From the NCBI RefSeq assembly GCF_016919175.1, contig NZ_JAFFPU010000006.1:1-64000 (forward strand): a stretch of 64,000 bases of DNA, read 5' to 3'. The position numbers were made by a program, and so were the translations under genes. The DNA is from Leptospira ainlahdjerensis (lineage in GTDB: Bacteria; Spirochaetota; Leptospiria; Leptospirales; Leptospiraceae). The notes under the pieces were generated by a model. The model worked only from the letters and a program-made list of their open reading frames with translations. It was not told where the DNA came from and did not search any database. Within the stretch, counting starts at the first letter, position 1. The number at the start of each line of letters is the position of its first letter. Shown here one piece after another: positions 49,177-60,467 of the stretch.

Positions 49177-51288
49177 TCAGTTTTCTTCCGGACCGCGATT
49201 CGCGATCGGCAAAGAGACAAAAAAGGTAGTTCCGTTCTCCGAAGTTTCAAATGAGATCTTTCCGTTATGATCTTCTATGATTCTCCTGCAAATATCAAGC
49301 CCCAGTCCCGTGCCGGCTCCGGAAGGTTTTGTCGTGAAAAAGGGCTCGAAGATACGATCACGAATCGAATCTTCAATTCCACCTCCGCTATCCGAGATCG
49401 ATACGATCCAGCTCGATGGCGTTTCTTTGCAGCTAATTTTTATCCTTCCTGCATAATTCATCGCATAAAGCGCGTTACCGATGATGTTCGTCCATACTTG
49501 AGTAAGAGCCTCCGCATTTCCCCACACGATCGAAGTTTCGGGCATGTCTCGCACGATTTCCACTTCGGTTTTATATTTGGAATAGTAAAGTGTAAGAACC
49601 GTCTCTAGTTGTTTACGAATGTCCACCGGACTCATCGCGGTTCCGGAACGATCCCTGTATGCGTATTCTTTCAGCGCTTGAATCACGAGAGAAGCTTTTT
49701 CGGCGGCCTTTTCGATCGTAAAACTCGCTCTTGCCAGACTCGAAAGCGAAAGTGCGTTTTGCGCGATCAAAAGAAGATTCTCCACCTTGTTTAATCCTTC
49801 GGAAATTTTTACGACGTCTTCTGGAGAAAGACCCAAGTCGGTAAGAATATCCGCGATACGCATTCCTTCCGTAAATCCTTGTTCGCTTAACAAAACGGAG
49901 ATTTTTTTCCTTTTATTTCTCTCCTCTTTCGTATCATAAAATTCTCTAGGTGAAATCCCCTTGGCGAATAACGTTTCCCAGATCGATTTTTGAGATTCCG
50001 TAAAACCGGAATAGTCCCTCAATAAACCTTCCCAAGAATCGTATAACACTGAGCGGATTCCTTCATTGGAGGAAACTATCGCGCCGAGAGGAGTGTTCAA
50101 CTCGTGTGCAATCCCGGCGACAAGTTGTCCGAGGACCGCCATCTTTTCGGAACGAATGAGTTGTTTTTGGGCGTTCCTAAGTTCTTCCATAGCATTGACG
50201 ACTTGTTCATTCTTCGAAGTAAGGTACCGATTCACGGTTCTTAATTCTTCCGTACGTTTTGCGACGATTTGTTCCAGGTCTTCGTTGATCGAACGAATTC
50301 GTTGACCGGTTTCCGTCATCTCGCTCACGAGTAGACTTTGTCTAACACTCGCAATCACGACGACGATCGTAGTCCCCGTCCATGCCACGATTCTCACACC
50401 TTCCGGAAGACCGGGAAGTGTTCCCGCTAACACGATGGTAATCGAACTCGCAACTACTTCAAACAACGGTAATAGACGAAGAGCGGCTTCGTATCTTCTT
50501 TCCCAAACCGGACTTTCATTGAACCTGGGAAACCAAGTCAATGAACCGTAACCCATTACAAGAGCAGAAACTGAAAAACCGGCGTTGAGCAAAGTTCCAT
50601 CCGGCGGAATATCGGATATAAAAAGCGCGTTCCAAACCAACCAACTAAAACCGGTTCCCCACATCCCTAATAAAAACAAAAACCAGTATCGATCCGGCTG
50701 AAGACGAAGAAGTGGAATCAAAAGAATCCCGAGCGCGGCCGCCGTTAAAAAGGAAACCGGATGATTGATTAGAGGAAGAAGTTGTGAAACGCCGACCCCT
50801 TCTCTCTGCGGAAGATACAAAGCAAGCGAAAGTGTAAGAATCGCCGTCGTCAAACCGAGTGCGTCAAGAATCACCGCGCGGGCACGCCTCTTATCACATT
50901 CGATAACTATAATATAGTAACCAGCTACAAAACAAGGAGCGACCAACGGAAAAAGATAATCGCTCGGAGTAGGAGTAACATAGTAATTCAAATAAACTTG
51001 AATCGCCCAGGAAAGTTGACCGAGAGCGTTTGCGGTAAGTCCGAGTGCAAACCAAAACCGAAAACGGTGAATCCCGCCTTCTGCCGAGAGATAACCGATC
51101 CAAGCAAGCGCCGCCGCACAAAGATAAGAAATCGTCCAATGAACATTGTCGATGAGCCTATCCGTGTTTCGCTCTTCGTAGTAATAGTTTCCCAAAAAAG
51201 AAACGAATACCAAGATGTTACTGATCCAAAATATCCAAATTCCGGCCTTGGGTATCGAGGGTCGAGAATGACTTTGTTGAATTGTCAT
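49177..51288 (-). CDS. Membrane histidine kinase with many helices
   Basis: A protein of about 703 residues. The first 320 hold about nine hydrophobic helices without a large periplasmic loop. A coiled coil leads to HisKA with [20 protein letters not shown] (phospho-His), and the ATPase has [34 protein letters not shown] and [20 protein letters not shown]. The membrane part may sense a lipid-soluble or membrane state. The start at 51288 is uncertain; another ATG 24 nt upstream is in frame. No response regulator is adjacent. Confidence 0.88.
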   Translation of the reverse strand: MTIQQSHSRPSIPKAGIWIFWISNILVFVSFLGNYYYEERNTDRLIDNVHWTISYLCAAALAWIGYLSAEGGIHRFRFWFALGLTANALGQLSWAIQVYLNYYVTPTPSDYLFPLVAPCFVAGYYIIVIECDKRRARAVILDALGLTTAILTLSLALYLPQREGVGVSQLLPLINHPVSFLTAAALGILLIPLLRLQPDRYWFLFLLGMWGTGFSWLVWNALFISDIPPDGTLLNAGFSVSALVMGYGSLTWFPRFNESPVWERRYEAALRLLPLFEVVASSITIVLAGTLPGLPEGVRIVAWTGTTIVVVIASVRQSLLVSEMTETGQRIRSINEDLEQIVAKRTEELRTVNRYLTSKNEQVVNAMEELRNAQKQLIRSEKMAVLGQLVAGIAHELNTPLGAIVSSNEGIRSVLYDSWEGLLRDYSGFTESQKSIWETLFAKGISPREFYDTKEERNKRKKISVLLSEQGFTEGMRIADILTDLGLSPEDVVKISEGLNKVENLLLIAQNALSLSSLARASFTIEKAAEKASLVIQALKEYAYRDRSGTAMSPVDIRKQLETVLTLYYSKYKTEVEIVRDMPETSIVWGNAEALTQVWTNIIGNALYAMNYAGRIKISCKETPSSWIVSISDSGGGIEDSIRDRIFEPFFTTKPSGAGTGLGLDICRRIIEDHNGKISFETSENGTTFFVSLPIANRGPEEN

Positions 51289-51407
51289 CAATGGCTCACA
51301 AACAAACGACAAACATTATAGACGTTAATCGTTCTTTCCGTCGATCCCTTTTCTCATAGAGAGGACTCTCAAAACCGAATTCTAAAAAAATAATTCCTAA
51401 AATTGGA

Positions 51408-52142
51408 TTAAAACAGAGTTCGTTTGTTTTTTTCGAACAGATGCGGGACGCCGTTTACGGAAACGGGCAGATATTTGCCTCTCACCCAGCGGAATGTGCT
51501 TACTGAAGTGTTCCAGATCCAAGGCATCCAGGCAAAACCATCCTCATCCTGACGAAGAAGCCGATTTAAAACTAAAGAAATAGGAGTTCCCGACGTGAAA
51601 ATGAAATTTCTTTCCTTATCTGAGGGAGAAAACCAAACATTAGAAGATTTGAATACTCTTTCCTCAAAACGTTTATATGTTTCGATTCCATCCGGAGTTT
51701 CTTTTCCATCTCTCCAAACTCTGAGAATTTCTTCAGTTAATTTGAAAAACAAAGCCGCGGATCGAATCCCGCCCTTCTGCCTGACTTTGGCGAATTGTAC
51801 GAGAGTTTTTTCGAATTCAGGTTTTTTCGACGCGATCAACTTAGAATAAGAACCCCAGAGTTCCGGGGCGAATTCGTTCCAACCCGCGTCTCTTTGGATA
51901 AAGGAATCCACTGAGAATTCTTTCTGTTCTCCGACTACGGACCGAACACCTTCTAAAAAAAAATCCCCCGTTTCCAAATGTCTACGCATCGTCCCGGTTA
52001 TGATCCGATCCGGAATTTCTCCGTTAGTCGCCATGTATTTTCCGAGTTCGAAGGCTTGTTTTTTACCGCGGGGAGTGAGAAGATCGTAATCCGATCCTTG
52101 GGAATTTGCCTGACCGTGGCGGACTAGATAAACGACGGACAT
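51408..52142 (-). CDS. Histidine phosphatase (phosphoglycerate-mutase fold)
   Basis: A 244-residue enzyme with the RHG motif YLVRHGQANSQGSDYDLLTP and the later TSGTPISLV (second His replaced or elsewhere; FIFTSG sits where histidine is often found). It would remove a phosphate from a small molecule. It is the last gene of the six-gene operon that runs 56258 to 51408, 10 nt after DUF6285. In related clusters such a phosphatase accompanies an APH kinase and an acyl-CoA dehydrogenase, so its substrate may be the phosphorylated intermediate or free phosphate ester. Confidence 0.82.
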   Translation of the reverse strand: MSVVYLVRHGQANSQGSDYDLLTPRGKKQAFELGKYMATNGEIPDRIITGTMRRHLETGDFFLEGVRSVVGEQKEFSVDSFIQRDAGWNEFAPELWGSYSKLIASKKPEFEKTLVQFAKVRQKGGIRSAALFFKLTEEILRVWRDGKETPDGIETYKRFEERVFKSSNVWFSPSDKERNFIFTSGTPISLVLNRLLRQDEDGFAWMPWIWNTSVSTFRWVRGKYLPVSVNGVPHLFEKNKRTLF

Positions 52143-52152
52143 GAATTCTTAC

Positions 52153-52548
52153 TCAACTTTCCGTATTAAATCTAGGATTGGTGACTTCCACCTTTTCTCT
52201 CACCGTTTCCTTGACGTGACTCCAATATTCCGCATTTTCAATGGATAATTTCTCCTTGCGGATTTTATCGCGAAGCTCCAAATTCCAGGTGTTTGCGAGA
52301 TTTTTCTTTTCGTCGAGAGTTTTGGGGATTGAAGGGTTCTGTTTTAGAAGTTTGGAAAGTCTATCAAGCTCCTTGTCGAGCAATTCTTCTCCGGAACGGA
52401 TCTCGCGGGAAATCACTCCCAGCATATTCCAACTTACTAATGTTTTATACGATAAAAGATCCTTGTCTTTGAACTGAGGAAGAACCTCCTTCATTAGAAA
52501 ATCTTGAATTGCTTCCAAAAGATCCGTTGAACTTGGTTTATCTTGCAT
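52153..52548 (-). CDS. DUF6285 (LvaB-like) helical protein
   Basis: A 131-residue all-helical protein: TDLLEAIQDFLMKEVLPQF, SYKTLVSWNMLGVISREI and later DEKKNLANTWNLELRDKIRK fit DUF6285, which is found beside APH-type kinases and acyl-CoA dehydrogenases. The Pseudomonas LvaB protein of levulinate breakdown, which helps the kinase LvaA, is probably of this kind; I could not check that. It overlaps the kinase gene by 11 nt, so the two are coupled. Confidence 0.72.
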   Translation of the reverse strand: MQDKPSSTDLLEAIQDFLMKEVLPQFKDKDLLSYKTLVSWNMLGVISREIRSGEELLDKELDRLSKLLKQNPSIPKTLDEKKNLANTWNLELRDKIRKEKLSIENAEYWSHVKETVREKVEVTNPRFNTES

Positions 52549-53578
52549 TTTCTATGATCCTCATCGCTTCATATTCCATCTCGCAGGCTCTTCTTCCGAT
52601 CGCCGCGAGTTCTATCCCTTTGTCCTTACCGGAAAGATGTCTTTCGGCTTGGCCGATACAACCGATCGCCCAACGAAGATTTCCCATCACTTCCCAATAG
52701 GTAATCATCGCAGGATCCAAAGTCACACCCGAGGCTTTCTCATAGGCTTCGTAGAACGAAGAACGATCCGCAAATCCGCCGGCTTCCTGATTCAACTTTC
52801 CGAATCTCCAATCTCTCATACAAAGCCAAGTCAGGTCTTCGTGACGGTCGCCCCAGTGAGCGAACTCCCAATCCACGATTCCTTGCAGTCCCTCCGGAGT
52901 GACCATAAAGTTTCCGGTTCTAAAATCTCCGTGAATCAAAACTACGTCGTCCGAAGGTTTTGCTTTTTTCTCCAACCAGTTGAGAATCATTTCCATCGCG
53001 GGATAACTTTCCTTCATTCTCTCCAATTCCAATCGAAGAGAATGAATCGATCCGGTCGCGACGACCTTATCCTTTGGATCCTGTCCCATCCAAAGAGTCT
53101 TTTTCAAATTCTCATCCTTGCAGTTTTCAGGTTTTATGGAATGAATTTTTGCTAGATTCTCGGCCAGATCGACAGCGAGTTGTTTTCGAATTTTGTTAAG
53201 CGAAGCGTCTTTTACGATATATCTTCCGGTGGCTTTTCCGGAAATTTTTTGCATAAAATAAAAAGGGCTTCCTGTAACGGAACGATCCGTTTCTAACCAG
53301 AACGGACGGGGAGTTTTTACTCCCGCCTTGTAGGCGAGATCGCAGACTCCGAATTCGTCTTCTCGGCTCAAAGAAGCCAGTAAGGCGGCGCCTTTGTCGG
53401 TCCTGAATACGGTTTCGTAGTCTCCCTTTTCCGGGCCGTCCAAAACCTTGAGTTCCGCCAAAAAGTTTTCCTGGCAGGCGCCTCCGCTCAGAGAAATCAT
53501 CGCGTGAATTTCCGTTTTCCCCTTGAGTCGTCCGGAAAGATATCCTTCCAAAACATTCTTTAATTCTGTATCGTTCAT
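52538..53578 (-). CDS. APH-family kinase (ACAD10/11 / LvaA-like)
   Basis: A 346-residue aminoglycoside-phosphotransferase-fold kinase with [14 protein letters not shown] (HGD catalytic loop), the metal-binding Asp in [20 protein letters not shown], and [14 protein letters not shown] near the ATP site. The same fold forms the N-terminus of mammalian ACAD10/11 and of LvaA, which phosphorylate 4-hydroxyacyl-CoA. Here it is a separate gene followed by DUF6285 and preceded (21 nt) by the matching acyl-CoA dehydrogenase. The acyl substrate is inferred, not shown. Confidence 0.85.
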   Translation of the reverse strand: MNDTELKNVLEGYLSGRLKGKTEIHAMISLSGGACQENFLAELKVLDGPEKGDYETVFRTDKGAALLASLSREDEFGVCDLAYKAGVKTPRPFWLETDRSVTGSPFYFMQKISGKATGRYIVKDASLNKIRKQLAVDLAENLAKIHSIKPENCKDENLKKTLWMGQDPKDKVVATGSIHSLRLELERMKESYPAMEMILNWLEKKAKPSDDVVLIHGDFRTGNFMVTPEGLQGIVDWEFAHWGDRHEDLTWLCMRDWRFGKLNQEAGGFADRSSFYEAYEKASGVTLDPAMITYWEVMGNLRWAIGCIGQAERHLSGKDKGIELAAIGRRACEMEYEAMRIIENAR

Positions 53579-53599
53579 AGTTTAGTAGATTCTAATATT

Positions 53600-54775
<1,176 letters not shown>

Positions 54776-54802
54776 TCTTCCTCCCTTAGAAATCGGCGAC
54801 CT

Positions 54803-54834
54803 ACATATTTATATGTTCACACTCATCAACATAT
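54803..54834. promoter_or_regulatory. Candidate ArsR-type operator
   Basis: ACATATTTATATGT (54803-54816) is a dyad, and ATATGTT (54811-54817) pairs with AACATAT (54828-54834) across 10 nt. It sits between the ArsR gene and the acyl-CoA dehydrogenase gene, where autoregulation of the downstream operon would act. ArsR proteins usually bind AT-rich dyads of this kind. Confidence 0.5.
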
Positions 54835-54844
54835 CGCAATCCTT

Positions 54845-55144
54845 TTAGGATTCCAAAAATTTTACAACTTCTTTTAGAGTGTCTACGATCAAGGTTTTAT
54901 CAACAGAGTAATAGATTTCCTTTCCTTCTTTTCTAGAGGAAACAAGATTCAAAAGTTTCATCTTGTTCAGATGATGAGAAATCGTGGTTCTTGAAATATC
55001 GAATTCCTTCGCGATATCGCCTGCTTTCACTTCCCTATGACAAGAAAGAATTTTGGCGATCTTTAGTTTTACCGGATCCGATATCGCGGACATTAACTGC
55101 AACGTCGCCTCGGTCTCAAAAGGAAATTTCTTTTTTTTCTTCAT
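54845..55144 (-). CDS. ArsR-family transcription regulator
   Basis: A 99-residue winged-helix repressor. The recognition helix is AGDIAKEFDISRTTISHHLN, then KMKLLNLVSSRKEGKEIYYS. There are none of the usual metal-binding cysteine pairs (ELCVCDL), so it probably senses a small molecule rather than a metal. I choose the ATG at 55144; an in-frame GTG six bases upstream is possible. It lies 40 nt after the SMP-30-like gene and before the dehydrogenase, inside the operon it may control. Confidence 0.87.
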   Translation of the reverse strand: MKKKKKFPFETEATLQLMSAISDPVKLKIAKILSCHREVKAGDIAKEFDISRTTISHHLNKMKLLNLVSSRKEGKEIYYSVDKTLIVDTLKEVVKFLES

Positions 55145-55184
55145 TCTCACTTCTTAATAAAAATCTGTTCCGTATAGCGTTCTA

Positions 55185-56258
55185 CTACGGATTCAATTTG
55201 TATTTTCCGATTCGATCATTATGAAGACTGCCTAAATAGAGAAAACCATTTTTATATTTTGCGGAAGTAATCGCCTTTAGATGTTTTCCGGACGGTTCCT
55301 GAAAACTCCGCAGGGGAGTTCCATTTTCATCCAAAAGAAGAACGAATCCGTACGGTTGCGCCTTAGGCCAGAGAAACTTTGGAAGTTTTGCTATAAAGGA
55401 TTTGAGCCAGGGACGCGGATGAAGAATCGAATCCAATAAAAAATTCCGAACCGTAAAGAGTGCGAGATAGAAAGTTCCATTTCCGTCCGCGGAGATATTG
55501 TCCGGAAATCCGGGGAGATTCTCGATAAAAATATCGCTCTTACCCGCTTTGGGCCCCTTGAGCCAATAACGCAAAATTCTATAACGATAAGTTTCATTGA
55601 TCAAAACAAAATCCTCGTTTTGAGAGAGCGCAATCCCATTAGCAAAGTATAATTCTTTTAACAAAACGTCGGTCTTCCCAGTGACTGGATCGTATCTCAA
55701 AAGTCTGCCGTTCGGCCTGGCTTCCATCAAGTCGTAGAGATATTCCTGACTTCCGTATTTATCTGAAGCGTCCGAAAAATAAACGGTTCCGTCCTTAGCG
55801 ACGTCGAGATCGTCCGTAAACCGAAACGGAATTCCTTCTGCTCCCGTACTGAGAACTCGAACTTCACCCTTAACTCCGATCTCCAAAAGACCCTTGTCTG
55901 CATCCGCAACAATCAAACGGCCGTCCGAAAGGAGTTTACTACCCAAGGGTCGCCCACCGGTTGCCGCGTGTGCTTTCACAACCCCATCGGGAGAAATGTG
56001 TATGATCTTTCCGAATTCGCAAGAGGCGTAAACATTTCCTAGATCGTCCACTTCCATATCTTCAGGGCCTTGCAATTTTCCCGAGGCGATCAGTTCGGAA
56101 TCAGCTAACAATGAATTGGGGGCAAAAACACCTTCCATCGCAGGAGGAGCAGGTGGGACGTAGGAGACCGGATCGATCGGAGAAGGTTTGAGAGTATAAA
56201 ATCCGATTCCGAACAAAATGAGAATTGAAAAAAAGGCGAGAATCCGAATCCGGTTCAT
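55185..56258 (-). CDS. SMP-30/strictosidine-synthase-like protein (membrane-anchored)
   Basis: A 357-residue beta-propeller with one N-terminal membrane helix (RIRILAFFSILILFGIGFYT). Propeller motifs include GPEDMEVDDLGNVYASCEFG, DDLDVAKDGTVYFSDASDKY and FANGIALSQNEDFVLINETY, where acidic and Asn residues would hold the active-site Ca2+. This fold includes gluconolactonases, paraoxonases and APMAP, which open lactones or esters. The ATG at 56258 has CGGAGGAAG upstream. It is first in the operon; a lactonase feeding the kinase pathway is inferred. Confidence 0.83.
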   Translation of the reverse strand: MNRIRILAFFSILILFGIGFYTLKPSPIDPVSYVPPAPPAMEGVFAPNSLLADSELIASGKLQGPEDMEVDDLGNVYASCEFGKIIHISPDGVVKAHAATGGRPLGSKLLSDGRLIVADADKGLLEIGVKGEVRVLSTGAEGIPFRFTDDLDVAKDGTVYFSDASDKYGSQEYLYDLMEARPNGRLLRYDPVTGKTDVLLKELYFANGIALSQNEDFVLINETYRYRILRYWLKGPKAGKSDIFIENLPGFPDNISADGNGTFYLALFTVRNFLLDSILHPRPWLKSFIAKLPKFLWPKAQPYGFVLLLDENGTPLRSFQEPSGKHLKAITSAKYKNGFLYLGSLHNDRIGKYKLNP

Positions 56259-56535
56259 GCTTCCTCCGTGGGTAGCCCTAAAGAAATAATCGAGATCCAC
56301 GAAAGGTCAAGATGAATTTCTACTATTATAATTTTCATCTCATCTTATGATTTGCTTCAAAATTTTGGAGAATTAAAAATAAGAACCCGACGTTTCCGAA
56401 GTACAAATATAGCCATAGATTTTGATTGATTCTGGTTCAATCACGGATGAAGCTGGTGTAGGCCTCTCGAAAAAATTTCAAATCGTACGCAGATTGGAAT
56501 TTATCTTAAATTATAAATAAGGTCACCCAAGAACT

Positions 56536-57168
56536 ATGAAAATATCCGAATCGATGGTCCATAAACTGGGCGTTGAATACAAAGAATCCGACATTATCTT
56601 CGAAGAGAACCAGGAAGCGGAAGTGATGTATCTGATCGTGAAAGGAAAAGTAGGCATTCACAAAAAAGTAAAGGAAGCTTATAAACTCCTCGTAGAATTA
56701 AAAGAGGGGGATATGTTCGGCGAAATGGCACTGATCGACAAAACCCCTCGGAGCGCGAGAGCGGTCGCAAGAACTGACGTTTCTCTTATCGCGATCAACG
56801 AAGGAGCCTTTTTTAATCTAATACAAACCAATCCAGGTTTTTCCATGAAGATCGTGAAAATTCTTTCTTCGCGATTGAGAGAAACCAACAAAACCATAGC
56901 GTCCTTATTAAAGGCCGATAAGAAGAATTTAGTAACCTCTGCGCTTATCAATTTTTCTCAGACACACGGAGAACAGGACGGAGCTTCGTATCGAATTCAT
57001 CTCAATCACTTTATGAAATGGGCTATATTAAGAGTAGGCCTCGAGCACCAAGACTTGGTACATTCCATCAGTCTATTGGTAAAAGACAAGATGGTGGAAC
57101 AACGAAAAGAAGATCCTTCTACTTTGATTATCCGCGAAGCCCTTTTTAAATATACGGTGGATGCTTGA
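56536..57168 (+). CDS. Cyclic-nucleotide-binding protein
   Basis: A 210-residue protein with an N-terminal cyclic-nucleotide-binding domain, including the phosphate cassette [20 protein letters not shown]. The C-terminal 70 residues are helical and may be a worn winged helix; no clean helix-turn-helix is seen, so DNA binding is doubtful. The start lacks a strong ribosome site. Its stop overlaps the TTG start of the acyltransferase (TTGA), so the genes are coupled. Confidence 0.82.
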   Translation: MKISESMVHKLGVEYKESDIIFEENQEAEVMYLIVKGKVGIHKKVKEAYKLLVELKEGDMFGEMALIDKTPRSARAVARTDVSLIAINEGAFFNLIQTNPGFSMKIVKILSSRLRETNKTIASLLKADKKNLVTSALINFSQTHGEQDGASYRIHLNHFMKWAILRVGLEHQDLVHSISLLVKDKMVEQRKEDPSTLIIREALFKYTVDA

Positions 57169-58376
57169 ACCGAAATCAATCCTCAGTTGTGAAAGAAACC
57201 AAAAGAAAACGACTCTTTTACTTAGACAATCTTCGATCCTTTGCCCTTTTGCTCGGACTTGTGTTTCATGTAGCGATCGTCTACGCGGCCGAAATTAAAT
57301 ATCCGCTCCGAAACGAAGAACGATCCGAAATTTTCGACGTATTCGGAGAATGGGTTCACATTTTTAGAATGCCTTTGTTTTTCTTTTTATCGGGATATTT
57401 TACCGAGGTCATCTTCCGATCCAAAACTCTCAAAGAATTTTCAAAGATGAGGATCTTTCGGATTTTTATTCCGACTCTGATCGGAATCCTGCTTTTTGCC
57501 CCGATGCAATCTTTCGTCTCCCTTTTACAAGCGGGAGAGAATCATTCTTACGTTGATTTTTATTTTAGAATATTCTTAAATGGAAATATTCGCCCATCCC
57601 ACCTGTGGTTTCTTTACTTCTTGATTCTTTTTACGATCCTCCACATTTTCATAAGAAGAATTACACTTCCACTCGCGGCTCTTCTTAAAAAGGAACCGAA
57701 TCAAAAGACATTCATTCAAGAATTCAAAACCTTCTCGATCTTTACTTTGATCAGCGTCGTAGGAACTTGCACGATCAATCTTTTTTACATGAAGGACGAT
57801 TCCTGGTATGCGATCGAACCCGTGAACTTCGTTTACAACTATACTTTTTTTCTTTGCGGAAGCCTTCTCGTTTCGAAGGAATTTCTTTTGCTGGAACCTC
57901 AATCCGATAAATTTTGGATCTGGGGAAGCCTAGCGGCATTGAGCTTCTGGGGTTTTTACGAGATCAGCAGAATCGATCCATTTTGGTCCTACTTCGGTTA
58001 TACGGGAAATTGGAGAAGAGTTCTTCATATCTTTCTGAAATGCGCGGCTGGCTGGCTTATGATTCGGTTTTTGATAGGAACTTTTCAAAGGTTCTTCGAC
58101 TTTAAGAACAAATACACTGAATACATGAGAACGGCGAGTCTTCCGATCTATCTCGTCCATCACCCGGTTTCTCTGCTTTCAGGTTTTTACGTGGTTCACA
58201 GCTCTTTTGGAATTGTCGAAAAATTCCTTCTTCATCTTGCTTTGGTCCTAACCATTACATTAGCATTCTATCATTTTCTAATACGTCCTTTTCGATGGGT
58301 GAACGTCGTTCTTGGAAACCAAATTCCAGCGCAAAAAAAACAATACTCCGGAGTGTCGAATGAACTCAAAACCTAA
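57165..58376 (+). CDS. Acyltransferase 3 (OpgC-like) membrane protein
   Basis: A 403-residue integral membrane protein with about ten helices. [20 protein letters not shown] carries the R..H signature of acyltransferase family 3; [12 protein letters not shown] and the C-terminal [10 protein letters not shown] follow the family pattern. It transfers an acyl group to an envelope sugar or lipid. Translation probably starts at TTG (57165), overlapping the previous stop, with GGTGG upstream. It overlaps the next lipoprotein gene by 17 nt. Confidence 0.85.
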   Translation: MNRNQSSVVKETKRKRLFYLDNLRSFALLLGLVFHVAIVYAAEIKYPLRNEERSEIFDVFGEWVHIFRMPLFFFLSGYFTEVIFRSKTLKEFSKMRIFRIFIPTLIGILLFAPMQSFVSLLQAGENHSYVDFYFRIFLNGNIRPSHLWFLYFLILFTILHIFIRRITLPLAALLKKEPNQKTFIQEFKTFSIFTLISVVGTCTINLFYMKDDSWYAIEPVNFVYNYTFFLCGSLLVSKEFLLLEPQSDKFWIWGSLAALSFWGFYEISRIDPFWSYFGYTGNWRRVLHIFLKCAAGWLMIRFLIGTFQRFFDFKNKYTEYMRTASLPIYLVHHPVSLLSGFYVVHSSFGIVEKFLLHLALVLTITLAFYHFLIRPFRWVNVVLGNQIPAQKKQYSGVSNELKT

Positions 58377-59715
58377 AAAATCATATCTAAAACCGAAAGC
58401 ATTCTTGCTGATTCCGATTTTTCTGTTTCTCGTTTGTTGCGAGAGCGGAAATTCTTCCCTGATATCGTCGCCGGCCAATCGGAAAAAGAATGGAACCGCT
58501 TCGGTAAGGTTCAGCATCCATCCTTACAAGGGCACCGTAGTAAAAACGGGAGAAGAAATTCTTCCGTTTAAGGTTTTGGAGACGGATAAAAACATAGCTC
58601 TCGTAGAAATGGAAGTTCCGGTTTACAACGACGAAAAGGGAATCGAGTTAAAACTTTCCTCTCCCGGTTTTCAAAATTCATCACATTACGCTAAGAGCGC
58701 CGCGGACTTAAACGAGAAGTTGATCGCTTTGGATAAGGAAGGTGTGACTCATCGTTTTACGGCACGTTTAAAAACGGGAATACAACCCAAGAGCGTTCGT
58801 TTTATCGACAACACAAGACTAGCGATTCCTCTTTTGGAAGACGAAGGAATGGACGTGCTCGACATCAAAACGGGAGAAACCGTTCGACTCGCACCTCCGG
58901 AAAAATACAAAAAGAAGCTCGGGTTTGTGGAGACGATTTCCATCCCCGAACACAACGAACTCTGGGTGAGCCAGATGCAGGCGAACGCAGTGCACGTCTT
59001 CGATTTAAAAACTCTCGCGTATAAAGCGACAGTCGATCTAACCGGAAAGTGGTCCAAAATTCTACTCTATGACTCGACGAGAGATCTTGTGTATTGTTCG
59101 AATTGGATCAGCGAAGACATTTCAGTGATCGATAGAAAAACAAAAACCGAAATTCGAAAGACGGAGAAGATCGGACTTCCGAGAGGGCTTCTTCTTTCCA
59201 AAGACGGAAAGGAATTGTATATTGCTCAATTCTCCGCGAGCAATCAGGAATCGAGCGGCGGAAGATTGGGAATCTATTCCATGGAAAAGGAAAAACTCAT
59301 CGATACGATCGGCCCACCCGGCAACAAAAGGCATATCGTTCCCGGTCCTGTCGAAAATAAAATCTACGTTTCCGATATGTGCTGTAGTAAGGTCGAAGTT
59401 TACGATCTAAAAGAAAAAAAAGTTCAGAAGTCGATACAAGTATTCGATAAACCGAATACGATTGCGCTTTCTCCGGATGGAAAGTATCTATATGTTTCTT
59501 GCCGGGGTCCGAACAATCCGACAGAAGGTTATCTCAAAAAAGGACACGTCCTTGGAAGAGTCTATGTCATAGACACCACGACCGATACGGTGAAAGAATT
59601 TTGGGAAGCCGGAAATCAGCCGACCGGTCTCGACGTTTCACCAGACAATCGTTATCTTGTAATTTCGGACTTCTTAGACAATCAGATCCGAGTTTATCGA
59701 AGGGACGGTTTTTAG
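58360..59715 (+). CDS. YVTN beta-propeller lipoprotein
   Basis: A 451-residue lipoprotein (lipobox FLVCC). The mature part is a seven-bladed YVTN-type propeller: [55 protein letters not shown] and [20 protein letters not shown]. It binds proteins or ligands at the cell surface or periplasm. The ATG at 58360 has GGAGTG upstream and lies inside the end of the acyltransferase gene, so the three genes 56536-59715 form a coupled operon. A tRNA pair follows. Confidence 0.85.
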   Translation: MNSKPKKSYLKPKAFLLIPIFLFLVCCESGNSSLISSPANRKKNGTASVRFSIHPYKGTVVKTGEEILPFKVLETDKNIALVEMEVPVYNDEKGIELKLSSPGFQNSSHYAKSAADLNEKLIALDKEGVTHRFTARLKTGIQPKSVRFIDNTRLAIPLLEDEGMDVLDIKTGETVRLAPPEKYKKKLGFVETISIPEHNELWVSQMQANAVHVFDLKTLAYKATVDLTGKWSKILLYDSTRDLVYCSNWISEDISVIDRKTKTEIRKTEKIGLPRGLLLSKDGKELYIAQFSASNQESSGGRLGIYSMEKEKLIDTIGPPGNKRHIVPGPVENKIYVSDMCCSKVEVYDLKEKKVQKSIQVFDKPNTIALSPDGKYLYVSCRGPNNPTEGYLKKGHVLGRVYVIDTTTDTVKEFWEAGNQPTGLDVSPDNRYLVISDFLDNQIRVYRRDGF

Positions 59716-59770
59716 ATTGAAAATGAAGAACGTTTTTTCATAAAAAACTGTTGCTTTTGAGAACTCAGTT

Positions 59771-59863
<93 letters not shown>

Positions 59864-59873
59864 CCGGTATTTG

Positions 59874-59976
<103 letters not shown>

Positions 59977-60467
59977 GATCTTCCCTTCTTCTTTTTATAG
60001 TTTAGATTTTTTTGCGTTTTCCGAAATAGAAATACATTCTGTTTTTTGAATGTATTTTTGAAATTCGAAAAAAAGAATAAGATTCTGTTTTTCAACTCGC
60101 CCATTTTCTATCGCAAAGTCCGTTTACGAACTCTTCGCAACCCTGCCAGCAAAATTTTGTCTTAGAATTTCCCGACTTCGGACGTAAATCCGTCTAAGGA
60201 TAAAATTAAATCCCCCGGAAAATTACCAAAAAAATGGCGAACACAAAAGTCCATTGCTGAGGCCAAAAATCTGAAAACAGCCTTTATACAAACTGGGAAG
60301 TATATTAGAATTTCGTAAATTATTTCCTTCAATACGGATCCTATGACGAAAAAGACCTTGTAACTTTTTTAGAATCCGTTAGAATCTTATAGCGGCTAAA
60401 CGTCGGGCTTCCGGACAAAAAAACAAATTGAAAAAAGAATCCAATCTCCGATCAAAAAGGCAAATCC
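59977..60467. other. 500-bp gap after the tRNA pair
   Basis: AT-rich sequence without a gene I can support. It leads into the flavin-reductase/ferredoxin fusion gene and should hold its promoter, but no clear sites are visible. Confidence 0.4.
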
